From the NCBI RefSeq assembly GCF_013085465.1, contig NZ_CP049838.1, positions 9,424,001 through 9,488,000 of the forward strand: a stretch of 64,000 nt of DNA, read 5' to 3'. Of this stretch, positions 26,638-35,060 are shown piece after piece (positions within the stretch are counted from its first letter, which is position 1; each line of letters starts with the position of its first letter). The notes below the pieces were generated by a model. It was not told the origin of the DNA. It made no database searches and worked only from the letters and a program-made list of their open reading frames with translations. The translations under genes and the position numbers were made by a program. Source of the DNA: Streptomyces asoensis (lineage in GTDB: Bacteria; Actinomycetota; Actinomycetes; Streptomycetales; Streptomycetaceae).

Positions 26638-27312
26638 ATGTCCGCCTTGGTGGTGCGGCACCGGCCGGCCGCCTCGCCGGGCGCCGCGGTCGTGGTCCTG
26701 CACGGCGGCCGGGAACACAGCCGGGAGGCATCGCGGGGCTGGCACCTGGCCGCCCTGCGCATGCGTCCCGTCCTCCGGGCGGCCGTGGCCGCGACGGACC
26801 GTCAGGACGTGCTGGTCGGCGAGGTGCGCTACCGCTACCGGGGCTGGAACGCGACCGCCGACCCCGTGCACGACACCGTACGGGCCCTCGACGAACTGCG
26901 CCGGACGGTCGGCGAGGTGCCCGTGACCCTGGTGGGCCACTCGATGGGCGGCCGGGCGGCGCTACGGGCGGCGGCCGACCCCGCGGTGCGCGGTGTCCTC
27001 GCGCTGGCGCCGTGGTGCCCGCCCGGCGAACCCGTCGACCATCTCGGCGGGAAGAGGATCGTCGTGCTGCACGGAGACCGTGACCGGGTGACCGATCCGG
27101 GGGAGTCCGCGGACTACGTCCGGCGGGCCCGGCGGGCGGCGGCGCAGGCAGGCATCGTCCTCGTCCGCCGCGGTGACCACGCCATGCTCCGGCGCTGCGC
27201 CGACTGGCACCGTGCCACCGCCGCGATCGTCGCCCAACTCCTGCGACCGGAGCCGGTCATCGAGGGTCTCGCCGGCGAGGCCTGCGCGGCGGACGGCCCC
27301 CTGCCGTGGTGA
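26638..27312 (+). CDS. Alpha/beta hydrolase
   Basis: The 224-residue protein shows the alpha/beta-hydrolase order: an oxyanion-loop strand AVVVLHGGREHS, the nucleophile elbow VTLVGHSMGGRAAL (Ser about residue 103), an acid strand RIVVLHGDRDRVTDP and a His in RRGDHAMLRRCADWH. The catalytic triad therefore appears complete. It may be an esterase or dienelactone-hydrolase-like enzyme with an unknown substrate. The ATG has GGGGAG close upstream (a short spacer). Confidence 0.8.
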   Translation: MSALVVRHRPAASPGAAVVVLHGGREHSREASRGWHLAALRMRPVLRAAVAATDRQDVLVGEVRYRYRGWNATADPVHDTVRALDELRRTVGEVPVTLVGHSMGGRAALRAAADPAVRGVLALAPWCPPGEPVDHLGGKRIVVLHGDRDRVTDPGESADYVRRARRAAAQAGIVLVRRGDHAMLRRCADWHRATAAIVAQLLRPEPVIEGLAGEACAADGPLPW

Positions 27313-27599
27313 CGGCGGGCGGAGCCGCACGCCGACGGCAAGGGGTCGTGCCGAGGGCGGTTGGGGCACCTCCGGGGCACCTCTCGGCAGCCCACCGCGA
27401 CCGCTTCCGGGCCCCCATGGTCACCCGCACCCGGGCCATCGGGGACAATACGATGACGTCACCGCGGGCGGTTCCGCTGTCGAACCGTCAGGAGACGTCA
27501 CAAAAGCGCCGGTTCGCTCCGTCGGATCGTCGGCCGTGTCCGAAGCAAGTCCTGCCCGCGTCGGCCTGCCCGACCGTCCACGAAAGCAGAGCCCCCTCG

Positions 27600-27776
27600 G
27601 TGATCCCCGTCTTCGACGACACCCCGATCTACCACCGCCTCATCATCGAACGCGGTGACGTGCCCGCTCAGGTGAAGGGCGAGGCCGAACGCATCAAGCG
27701 AGACCTGGACCGGGTCATGAGCGCCCCGTCCTCCTTCACCCCCGGCCTGCCCGCGCAGCGGTCGTTCTTCGGCTGA
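27600..27776 (+). CDS. Small hypothetical protein
   Basis: This 58-residue frame starts at GTG and reads as a compact soluble protein: IPVFDDTPIYHRLIIERGDV, then PAQVKGEAERIKRDLDRV, with a helix likely in the second half. Codon third positions are strongly GC. I believe similar short proteins occur in streptomycetes but cannot confirm it. There is no clear ribosome binding site, and the true start might lie further upstream. The preceding 290 bases after the hydrolase show no other gene I trust. Confidence 0.5.
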   Translation: MIPVFDDTPIYHRLIIERGDVPAQVKGEAERIKRDLDRVMSAPSSFTPGLPAQRSFFG

Positions 27777-27900
27777 GGTTCTGAGGTTCGGGGGGGCTGA
27801 GGTCCCGAGGACGCCCGTCCCGAGTCCCCACGCGCCCTGGGTATCGTGGGCCCGCCCGGCACCGGCAGGGCACCCGACCAGGGACGATCCGAGGAGATCC

Positions 27901-29130
27901 GTGAACGAGGGCGAAGTCGTCACCGTGCCCCGACCGTTGACGCTGCCGGACGGGCGACCCGCGTCGGCGGCCTGGACGCTCGACCCGGACATGCGGCATC
28001 TCAACCACGGCTCGTTCGGCGCCGTCCCACGGGTGGCGCAGGAGCGGCAGAACGCCCTGCGGGCGGAGATGGAACGAGCCCCGGTCGCCTGGTTCCCGTC
28101 GCTGCCCGGCCGGATCGCCGCGGCCCGCGCGGCCGTGGCGGGTCGGCTGCGGACCGACGCGAAGGACCTGGCGCTCGTGCCGAACGCCAGTGCCGGGGCC
28201 AGCGTCGTCTACGCCGCGCTGGCCGCCCGGCCCGGCGGGGACATCGTGGTCACCGACCACGGCTACGGCGCCGTCACCATGGGCGCGGAGCGGCTGGCCC
28301 GCCGCTGGGGGACCGGCGTACGCACGGCCCGGGTGCCGCTGGCGGCCGACGCCGAGCAGGCGTACCGAGCGGTGATGGCGCAGGTGGACGACGGCGTCGC
28401 CCTGATCGTCCTGGACCAGATCACCTCCGCGACGGCCCGGCTGATGCCGGTCGAACGCGTCGGGACCGAAGCCGCGCGGCGCGGGATCACCCTGCTCGTC
28501 GACGGCGCGCACGCCCCCGGTCTGCTGGCCGCGCCCCTGGACGGACTGGTCTGCGACGCCTGGGTCGGCAACCTTCACAAATGGGGGTGCGCCCCGCGCG
28601 GTACGGCGGCGCTCGTCGCCCACGGCCCGCTGCGGGCGGACCTTCATCCACTGATCGACTCATGGGGCGCGGCCGAACCCTTCCCGGACCGCTTCGACCA
28701 CCAGGGCACGCTCGACGCCACCGGCTTCCTGGCCGCGCCCGCCGCACTGGACTTCATCGACGACACCTGGGGCTGGGACACGGCCCGCCGGTACATGGAC
28801 GAACTGGCGGACCACGGCGCCCGTGTCGTCGCGGAGGCCTTCGGTCGGATCGGGGCCCCGGCCGATCCCGTCGACGTCGGGCTGCCCGTCCCGGGGATGC
28901 GGCTCGTCCGCCTGCCGGAGGGCCTGGGCACGAGCCGGGTCGCGGCGGACGCCCTGCGCGACCGTGCGACCGCCGAACTGGGCGTGGAAGCCGCGTTCAC
29001 CAGCTTCGACGGACTCGGCTACCTCCGGCTGTCCGCCCATCTCTACAACACCCCCGACGACTACGCGTACTTCGCCGAGACCTGTGTGCCCGTCGTCGAG
29101 AAATGGGCCCGCGAGGCAAGGGAGTCGTAG
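27901..29130 (+). CDS. PLP-dependent aminotransferase class V, isopenicillin-N-epimerase-like
   Basis: The 409-residue protein has the fold-type I features of CefD-like enzymes: LNHGSFGAVPR near the N terminus, the PLP-phosphate region NASAGASVVY, D201 in LLVDGAHAPGL and the Schiff-base lysine K227 in WVGNLHKWGCAPRG. Despite the family name, most relatives are not in beta-lactam clusters; they may be cysteine desulfurase-like or epimerase-like enzymes. No antibiotic genes lie nearby. GAGGAG stands six bases before the GTG. Confidence 0.85.
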   Translation: MNEGEVVTVPRPLTLPDGRPASAAWTLDPDMRHLNHGSFGAVPRVAQERQNALRAEMERAPVAWFPSLPGRIAAARAAVAGRLRTDAKDLALVPNASAGASVVYAALAARPGGDIVVTDHGYGAVTMGAERLARRWGTGVRTARVPLAADAEQAYRAVMAQVDDGVALIVLDQITSATARLMPVERVGTEAARRGITLLVDGAHAPGLLAAPLDGLVCDAWVGNLHKWGCAPRGTAALVAHGPLRADLHPLIDSWGAAEPFPDRFDHQGTLDATGFLAAPAALDFIDDTWGWDTARRYMDELADHGARVVAEAFGRIGAPADPVDVGLPVPGMRLVRLPEGLGTSRVAADALRDRATAELGVEAAFTSFDGLGYLRLSAHLYNTPDDYAYFAETCVPVVEKWAREARES

Positions 29131-29140
29131 GCCCCGGCGC

Positions 29141-30040
29141 TCACCGCCCGTTCGGCGTGCCACGGCGCTGCGCCGCCGCCGTTTCGTCGGCTCGGCCACC
29201 GGCGCCGAGCGGCCCGGTGGGACGCAAGGCATCCGCTGCCTCCAGACGGGGCAGCGCGCGGCGGGACCGGCGTACGACCAGGGCCGGCAGTGCGGCCCGC
29301 GTCAGCTGGACGAGGCGCAGCGAGGCCGGGACGTAGACGGCGGTGCGCCGGCGTTCCACGGCCGTGGCGAGGCGGGTCGCCACGAACTCCGGCGGGAAGA
29401 CACGTCGGGCGGGCGGTGGCATGTGAGCGCGCAGCTCACGCAGCACCGCATGCCGGTCGGCGTCCCGGATCATGTCGGTGTCGGTCCAGTTCAGGTAGGC
29501 GATGCCGACGGCCACGCCGTGGTGTGCCGTCTCGGCCCGCAGCGCGTGCGCGAAGGCCTCCACGCCGGCCTTCGAGGCGCAGTAGGCGCTCATCAGGGGG
29601 GCGGCCCCCATCGAGGCCAGCGAAGCGATCTGGAGGTAGTAGCCCGCCGACTCCACCAGGTCCGGCAGGAAGACGCGTGCCGTCAGGGCGCTGCCCGTGA
29701 CGTTGACGTCGATCACCCGCCGCCAGGAGGCCATGTCCGCCGAGGCGAACGGGCCGCCTTCCGCGATTCCCGCGTTCGCGACGACGACCGACGGCGGCCC
29801 CAGCCGCGCGCGGACGACCTCGGCCGCCCGCTCCAGCGCCTCGCCGTCGGTGACGTCGGCCTCGACGGCCAGCGCGGGAGTGGGCAGCGACGCGGCCACG
29901 GACCGCAGCGCGGCCCCCTCGTGGCCGATCAGCGCCAGGCGGGCGCCGCGCCGTGCGAGCTCCCGAGCCAGCGCCGCTCCCACCCCGCGGGCGGCTCCCG
30001 TGACCACGGCGGTGCGGTCTTCGAGGGGACTGTCATGCAC
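29141..30040 (-). CDS. Short-chain dehydrogenase/reductase
   Basis: The 299-residue protein has the SDR cofactor motif TGAARGVGAALA near residue 14, the NAG motif VVANAGIAEGG, and the catalytic Ser-Tyr-Lys set in SLASMGAAPLMSAYCASKAG. Its C-terminal extension (after about 240) is Arg-rich, as in many actinobacterial SDRs annotated as ketoacyl reductases or retinol-dehydrogenase-like. GTG is chosen as the start, since GGAG lies upstream and the frame before it has no plausible protein. It lies downstream of the phytoene-desaturase-like gene and is probably in the same operon. Confidence 0.85.
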   Translation of the reverse strand: MHDSPLEDRTAVVTGAARGVGAALARELARRGARLALIGHEGAALRSVAASLPTPALAVEADVTDGEALERAAEVVRARLGPPSVVVANAGIAEGGPFASADMASWRRVIDVNVTGSALTARVFLPDLVESAGYYLQIASLASMGAAPLMSAYCASKAGVEAFAHALRAETAHHGVAVGIAYLNWTDTDMIRDADRHAVLRELRAHMPPPARRVFPPEFVATRLATAVERRRTAVYVPASLRLVQLTRAALPALVVRRSRRALPRLEAADALRPTGPLGAGGRADETAAAQRRGTPNGR

Positions 30041-30051
30041 GGCGTGCTCCG

Positions 30052-30100
30052 TTCCTCGGCTCTTCGACTTTTCGGCTCCTCGGCTCTTCGGTTCCTCGGC
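30052..30100. repeat. Imperfect CTCGGCTCTTCG repeats
   Basis: Between the FAD oxidoreductase and the SDR are several imperfect copies of TTCCTCGGCTCTTCG and TTTTCGGCTCC. The gap is otherwise featureless. It resembles slippage-generated sequence. Confidence 0.55.
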
Positions 30101-30114
30101 GGGAGTGGCACCGG

Positions 30115-31746
30115 TCAGCCGGCAGACGGCTTCTTCGCGCCGGTGCGGTCCCGGCGGGCGAGCGCCCGCTGTACGAACGTGCCGCCGGGCGGGCGGTGCC
30201 GGCGCAGCGCGGCGCGGGCGGCGTTGGCGCCCGGCGCGCCGTGGACGCCCCCGCCGGGATGGGCGCCGGCCGAGGCCAGGAACAGCCCGCGCACCGGGGT
30301 CTCCGGCCGCCCGCTGCCGGGCAGGGGGCGGAAGAGGAGCTGCTGGTGCAGCGCGGTCGTGCCGCCGTTGATCGCGCCGCCGTGCAGATTGGCGTCGAGG
30401 GACTGGAGAGTGGGCGGGGCGAGGATGCGGCGGGCGCGGATCAGGGACCGGAAACCGGGAGCGAATCGCTCGACCTGGTGTTCGACCCGGTCGGCCATCA
30501 GCTCCTGCTCGCTCGCGTCCCAGGCGCCTGTGAGTCCCTCGTCGCCGGCGTCGCCCTCGACCAGCTGGGGCACATGGGTGTAGGCCCAGGCCGACTCGGT
30601 GCCGGCGGGGGAGCGGCCGGGGTCGGAGGTCGTCATCTGGCCGAACAGCGCGAAGGGGCGGTCGGGAACCTGCCCCATGGCGAGCTGGGCGGCGAATCGG
30701 GTGAGCTCGTGCAGGCCGTCGGCCAGATGCACGGTCCCGGCACGACGCGCCGCCTCCGCCTGCCAGGGCACCGGCCCGTTCAGCGCCCAGTCGACCTTGA
30801 AGGTCGCGAAGTCCCACTGGAAACGCTCCAGGTCGGACAGCAGCTGGGAGGGCAGGTGCTCCGGCTCCAGAAGCACTCCGTACAGCGCGGGGACGGAAAC
30901 ATCGGCCAGCACCGCGCGGTCGCCGGCGACCTGCTCCCCGTCGGTGGTCCGCACCCCCACCGCGCGCCCGTCCCGGACCATGATCCGGCCGACCCGCTGC
31001 CCGCAGCGCAACACGCCGCCGTGGGCGCGCAGCCGCCGGACCAGGGCCTCGGTGAGGGCCCCGGAGCCGCCGGCCGGCACGGGAAAACCGTAGGACTGGC
31101 CGAGCATGGCCATCAGCCAGCCGAAACCGCCGCTGCCCGCGGCCTCCGGAGCGAGATCGGCGTGGAGGGCGTTGCCGGCCAGGAGCAGCCGGCCGCCCTC
31201 GCCCCCGAACTCCTCCTCGCCCAACCGCCGCACCGGCAGGGCCAACGTCCTGGCCAGTCGCAGGCCGCCCGCGGCGCGCAGCCGGGCCGCCAGCCGGGCC
31301 GTGGCCCGCACCGGCGGGAACGGGGTGAACAGCGCGCCGAGGATGTCCGGGCGGAGCTGTTCCCACACCTCGTGCAGACGGCGCCAGGCGGCTCCGTCCC
31401 CGGCGTGGAAGGCGTCGAGGGAGCGGGCGGTGACGTCGAGCCTGCGGTCGAGGAGCGCACAGCCGCCGTCGGTGAGGGGATGGGCCACGACACTGGGCGC
31501 ATGGTTCCAGCGCAGACCGTGTTCGTGCAGCCGCATCCCGGACAGGACCGGGGAGGCGACGGCCAGCGGGTAGAAGGAGCTGAAGAGGTCGCTGACGAAC
31601 TCGGGATCCACCGACCGGTCGTGCCGCACCGCGCCGCCGGGCTCGGGCTGTTCCTCGAGGACCTCCACGCTCCAGCCCGCGTCCGCCAGCAGGTTCGCCG
31701 CCACCAGCCCGTTGGGTCCGGCCCCGATCACCACCGCGTCAGGCAT
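30115..31746 (-). CDS. Phytoene-desaturase-like FAD-dependent oxidoreductase (PYROXD2/CrtI group)
   Basis: The 543-residue protein starts with the dinucleotide-binding motif AVVIGAGPNGLVAANLLADA and the following acidic strand VEVLEEQPEPGGAVR. It ends with the C-terminal FAD-binding segment LFLASAGAHPGGGVHGAPG, ANAARAAL. This layout is that of CrtI, retinol saturase and PYROXD2-like proteins. There is no carotenoid synthase nearby, so a role in carotenoid synthesis is not supported. It overlaps the upstream SRPBCC gene by eight bases, indicating one operon: SRPBCC, oxidoreductase, SDR. Confidence 0.85.
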   Translation of the reverse strand: MPDAVVIGAGPNGLVAANLLADAGWSVEVLEEQPEPGGAVRHDRSVDPEFVSDLFSSFYPLAVASPVLSGMRLHEHGLRWNHAPSVVAHPLTDGGCALLDRRLDVTARSLDAFHAGDGAAWRRLHEVWEQLRPDILGALFTPFPPVRATARLAARLRAAGGLRLARTLALPVRRLGEEEFGGEGGRLLLAGNALHADLAPEAAGSGGFGWLMAMLGQSYGFPVPAGGSGALTEALVRRLRAHGGVLRCGQRVGRIMVRDGRAVGVRTTDGEQVAGDRAVLADVSVPALYGVLLEPEHLPSQLLSDLERFQWDFATFKVDWALNGPVPWQAEAARRAGTVHLADGLHELTRFAAQLAMGQVPDRPFALFGQMTTSDPGRSPAGTESAWAYTHVPQLVEGDAGDEGLTGAWDASEQELMADRVEHQVERFAPGFRSLIRARRILAPPTLQSLDANLHGGAINGGTTALHQQLLFRPLPGSGRPETPVRGLFLASAGAHPGGGVHGAPGANAARAALRRHRPPGGTFVQRALARRDRTGAKKPSAG

Positions 31747-32248
31747 CGGCGCCCCCCTCGGCGTGCGCTCGCGCCGCCGCGGGCGTCCTGCGGGGGCCGT
31801 CGGACCGTCCGCCGCGGGCCTCGGACTCGCACACCTTCGCCAGCCGGCCGAGCAGGGCCCGGTGGCGGATCTGGGTCACCACCTCCACGCCGGCGTTGTG
31901 CAGCAGTCCGCCGACGCCTTGCAGCGGATGCTCGTCCAGGATCACCAGACAGTGGCGGCCCCACGGCCGCAGCTCGAACGCGATGCGCGCCGTGCCCAGC
32001 ACGCCCGCCCGTGCCTCCAGCTCCAGCACGTCCGGTTCCTCACAACGTCGTACGACCGTCTCGTTGGCGAGGCTGACGGGCCCCACCCGGACCGCATAGG
32101 CGATCTTCGCGTCCACGTGGGGCCACTCGCCCGTCATCTCCCGGGTCGACGACGTGCCCACCACCCACTCCGCGTAGCGGTCTCCGTCGGCGAGGACGTC
32201 CCACACCGCCTGCGGACTCGCTTTGACCAGCTGATGCCGTACCGCCAC
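31739..32248 (-). CDS. SRPBCC (START/Bet v1-like) lipid- or ligand-binding protein
   Basis: The 169-residue protein has the helix-grip start of polyketide-cyclase-like proteins: VKASPQAVWDVLADGDRYAE, then WVVGTS. Strands with SLANETVVRRCEEPDVLELEA and a long C-terminal helix follow. An Arg/Ala-rich tail covers the overlap with the next gene. Such proteins bind hydrophobic ligands. With the FAD oxidoreductase and SDR it suggests lipid or isoprenoid redox chemistry. Confidence 0.8.
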   Translation of the reverse strand: MAVRHQLVKASPQAVWDVLADGDRYAEWVVGTSSTREMTGEWPHVDAKIAYAVRVGPVSLANETVVRRCEEPDVLELEARAGVLGTARIAFELRPWGRHCLVILDEHPLQGVGGLLHNAGVEVVTQIRHRALLGRLAKVCESEARGGRSDGPRRTPAAARAHAEGGADA

Positions 32249-32445
32249 CGTGCACCTCCCGCAGTCGCTGACACGTGGCTCGCCGAGTGCCCGTATCGCC
32301 GGAGGTCAACCGCTGGGAGGGCATGATGCGGCGCCGGTGAACCCGCCCGTTGTCAGTGCCGTCATGAAGGATGCCCCACATGAGATCAACTTCGGCTCAG
32401 CGGGGTAGTCGGTCTCATGTCCCTGCCGAGGAAAGGTCATCGATC

Positions 32446-33045
32446 ATGCCGCCCACCGCCGTCCAGCCGCAGATCCTCGACGTACGTTCCGACGCACACC
32501 CCTGGCGGCGTCGGAACGAGGAGATACCCGGCGCGGCGGGCACAGTCGTCATGGCCGCCGGGGTGCCGCGTCAGCGCGGCCCGCTCCCGCTCGGCCGCGA
32601 GGAGAAGGCACGTCCGGTGACGCGTCCGGCACCGCGACCGGCGCCCGCCGCGGCTCGCACGGACGGCGGCGGCGCGGCAAGGGACAGGCGGTCGGCCCAG
32701 CCGTCCCGCACCGGCGCGTCGCCGGGCCGTGCCGGGGCCGATGTGCTGCGCATCGTCTCCGACCCCCGTACGCCCGTGTTCGTCACCGAGCACGCCAGTG
32801 GACGCCGGGTGTACGGCTACTGGCGGCCGCTGGACGCCGACAGCGGCCGGGGAGGCTGCTATGTCGCGCTGTCCGCCACCGAGTGCGACGAGCTGTACGC
32901 GGCCGGCCGGATCACGGTCGGCGAGCCCGTCACGGACCCGACGAAGACGACCTACCGGGTCCGCGCCGCCCGCACCCAGGCGGCGGGCGCTCGCCCCGCG
33001 GCCGCGCCGGTGCGGACGACGGCGGCCAGGGGACGCGCGGCGTGA
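32446..33045 (+). CDS. Hypothetical protein with basic disordered N-terminal half
   Basis: The 199-residue protein has a Pro/Arg/Ala-rich, probably disordered segment (about 40-105). A compact C-terminal domain follows with DVLRIVSDPRTPVFVTEHAS and RRVYGYWRPLDADSGRGGCY, and a basic tail. I do not recognise the family. It might bind nucleic acid, judging from charge only. The ATG has GAGGAAAGG about ten bases upstream. The gene is divergent from the SRPBCC operon across a 197-base gap. Confidence 0.6.
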   Translation: MPPTAVQPQILDVRSDAHPWRRRNEEIPGAAGTVVMAAGVPRQRGPLPLGREEKARPVTRPAPRPAPAAARTDGGGAARDRRSAQPSRTGASPGRAGADVLRIVSDPRTPVFVTEHASGRRVYGYWRPLDADSGRGGCYVALSATECDELYAAGRITVGEPVTDPTKTTYRVRAARTQAAGARPAAAPVRTTAARGRAA

Positions 33046-33183
33046 GCGGACGGCCGACGGCGGGGGAGCGGGCCGTCCGTCCGAGCGATCCCGACGACCC
33101 GTCCGACGAGCCTGATCGGCGCGTTCGGGGGTAACCGGACGACCGGAAGAGGCAGTACACCGACAGACAAGGGGAGGACAGAG

Positions 33184-33327
33184 ATGAGCGTCATTCAGCG
33201 CATCAAGGAGTTCGCGAGGAGCCCGCAGGGGCGGCGCACGATGGAGCAGGCACGGCGTGCGGCGGCCGATCCGCGCCGTCGTGCCCAGGCGCGCGGCCTG
33301 CTGGCCCGCCTGCGCACGCGACGCTGA
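33184..33327 (+). CDS. Small basic protein of 47 residues
   Basis: ATG is preceded by GGGGAGG at ideal spacing, and the frame encodes MSVIQRIKEFARSPQGRRTM, then EQARRAAADPRRRAQARGLL, then ARLRTRR. It is strongly basic and helical, with 14 Arg. The good ribosome binding site and codon bias support expression. The function is unknown; nucleic-acid binding or membrane association is possible. Confidence 0.65.
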   Translation: MSVIQRIKEFARSPQGRRTMEQARRAAADPRRRAQARGLLARLRTRR

Positions 33328-33498
33328 CCGCCGACGATGTCTTCGTTGACGGCGAAACTGTCACCAGGGTCGCTGACGCGAAGGGCCCCCTCCAGGCGAT
33401 GACCACCGGTACGCACGGTTTTCGACTCGCGCCAAGTGCGCCTTGAGACCTCGGTTTTCGTCTCCCTCCGCCTTGTGCGCTGGCTACAGTTCCCTGAT

Positions 33499-35046
33499 AT
33501 GACGCCTCGGGGTACGCAACGCTCAGATCTCTCGTCGGCGCAGCTGCCGGGGCCGTGGACCGGTCAGCCGCTGATCTCGCGGGACATGACGCATGACGCG
33601 GTGGTCGTGGTGCCGGGGATCATGGGAAGCGCGTTACGGGAGACCACGGGGTCCCGGCGGCTCTTATGGGGACTGGAGGATCTCGGCTGGCTGCTGTCGG
33701 CGTGGCAGGGGCGCGGTGAGTCACTGCGGCGGCTGCATCTGGACGAGAGCGAGCGATCGGGGCGCTACGGGCGGGTCGAGCCCGCCGGACTGCTGAGATT
33801 CCCTGCCTGGGCGCCCTTCCTGCACGGCTTGGAGCCATACGACCACCTGCTGAAGACCGTACGGGATGCCGTGGCCGATCCGGCGGCCGTGTTGGCGTTC
33901 GCGTACGACTGGCGGCTGCCGGTGGAGGTCAACGGCGCACTGCTGGCCGAGGCCGCTCATCGCCACCTTGCCGCCTGGCGCGGCAGCGAGGCCCACAGCA
34001 GGGCACGGCGACTGCACCCCGACGAACGAGAGGCACGCCTGGTGATCGTCGCCCACTCCATGGGCGGCCTGGTCACACGCGCCGCGTTCGCCCGCGCCGC
34101 GGCCCAGGGGAGCGATCTGGGCGCCGACACCCGCTGTGTCGTCACTCTCGGGACGCCGTTCCTCGGCTCGGTCAAGGCCGCGGTCATCCTGGGCGGCAAC
34201 CGCTCCGCCCCGCTGCCCGCCAGGCCCAGACGCAGAATGCAGGCCCTGGCCAGGACCCTGCCGGGTGTGCACGACCTGTTGCCGGACTACCGGTGTGTCG
34301 ACGCGGGCGAGGACGTGCTCCGGCTCACCCCGTCCGACGTCGCCGGACTCGGCGGCGACAAGGAACTGGCCGCGGAGGCGCAGGACTTCCAACAGCGCAT
34401 GCGTGCCCCCGGCGCGCCGGGCCTCCCCGGGCATCGGTCGATCGTCGGAGTTGCCCAGCCCACCGCGCAGAGCCTGCGTCTTGAAGGCGGGGTGGTGTAC
34501 GAGCAGTACCTGTCCTTCGAACGCGACGGGGATGGCGAGTTGGCGCGAGATCCGGCAGCGGGGCTTCCCGTTCGCCGGGACCGGGCGGGCGATGGCACCG
34601 TCTACCGCGACGCCGCCGCGCTGTCCGGCAGCAAGGGAGTGACGTGGCTTCCGTTGCAGCACGGCTCCCTGGCCAAGGACGGAGTCGCCCTCGCCCACGT
34701 CCGCGCGATCCTCACCGAGCGCGACCAGCACCTCGGCCCCGCCCTGGGCGCCGGCGGCATCGGCCTGGACCTGCCCGACTGTGTGGAAGCCGGCCGGCCC
34801 TGGCTCGCACGCCTGACACCCGCACCCGGCGAGGAACTCGAAAGCCATGCCGGCATCGCCTGTTCGGTGCACGACGCCGAAACCGACCGACGCGTCGACA
34901 CCGGTCGCCTGGGCTGGCACGACGGCACCGTCGCCGCCTCCCTCACACTGCCCTCCCCCGGGCTGTATCGGATACGGGTCATCACCGAGGGCACCCCGCC
35001 CCTCACCCAACTCGTCCTCGCCCTCGATCTCACAGACCCGATCTGA
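33499..35046 (+). CDS. LCAT-like lipase/acyltransferase, first gene of a conflict-type pair
   Basis: The 515-residue protein matches the lecithin:cholesterol acyltransferase-like fold: the oxyanion strand VVVVPGIMGSALR, nucleophile S187 in VAHSMGGLVTRA, acid D365 in GDGTV and His H388 in LPLQHGS. The triad is complete. A C-terminal beta-sandwich (about 425-515) follows, with LGWHDGTVAASLTLP. There is no signal peptide, so it acts inside the cell, perhaps on membrane phospholipids. Residue 56 is encoded by TTA (33664-33666), which requires the bldA tRNA. The ATG at 33499 follows TACAGT by eight bases, so a leaderless transcript is possible. It is followed after 14 bases by the caspase-STAND gene. 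Confidence 0.8.
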   Translation: MTPRGTQRSDLSSAQLPGPWTGQPLISRDMTHDAVVVVPGIMGSALRETTGSRRLLWGLEDLGWLLSAWQGRGESLRRLHLDESERSGRYGRVEPAGLLRFPAWAPFLHGLEPYDHLLKTVRDAVADPAAVLAFAYDWRLPVEVNGALLAEAAHRHLAAWRGSEAHSRARRLHPDEREARLVIVAHSMGGLVTRAAFARAAAQGSDLGADTRCVVTLGTPFLGSVKAAVILGGNRSAPLPARPRRRMQALARTLPGVHDLLPDYRCVDAGEDVLRLTPSDVAGLGGDKELAAEAQDFQQRMRAPGAPGLPGHRSIVGVAQPTAQSLRLEGGVVYEQYLSFERDGDGELARDPAAGLPVRRDRAGDGTVYRDAAALSGSKGVTWLPLQHGSLAKDGVALAHVRAILTERDQHLGPALGAGGIGLDLPDCVEAGRPWLARLTPAPGEELESHAGIACSVHDAETDRRVDTGRLGWHDGTVAASLTLPSPGLYRIRVITEGTPPLTQLVLALDLTDPI

Positions 35047-35060
35047 GACCCGCACCTCCC

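Noticed and set aside
27901..29130. Isopenicillin-N epimerase as a sign of a beta-lactam cluster
   Set aside because: No ACV synthetase, IPNS or other beta-lactam gene is present. The family name is broad.
29141..31366. 741-residue frame that joins the SDR to an N-terminal extension
   Set aside because: The extension is Arg/Pro-rich and antisense-like relative to the overlapping FAD oxidoreductase frame. The SDR start at 30040 has its own ribosome binding site.
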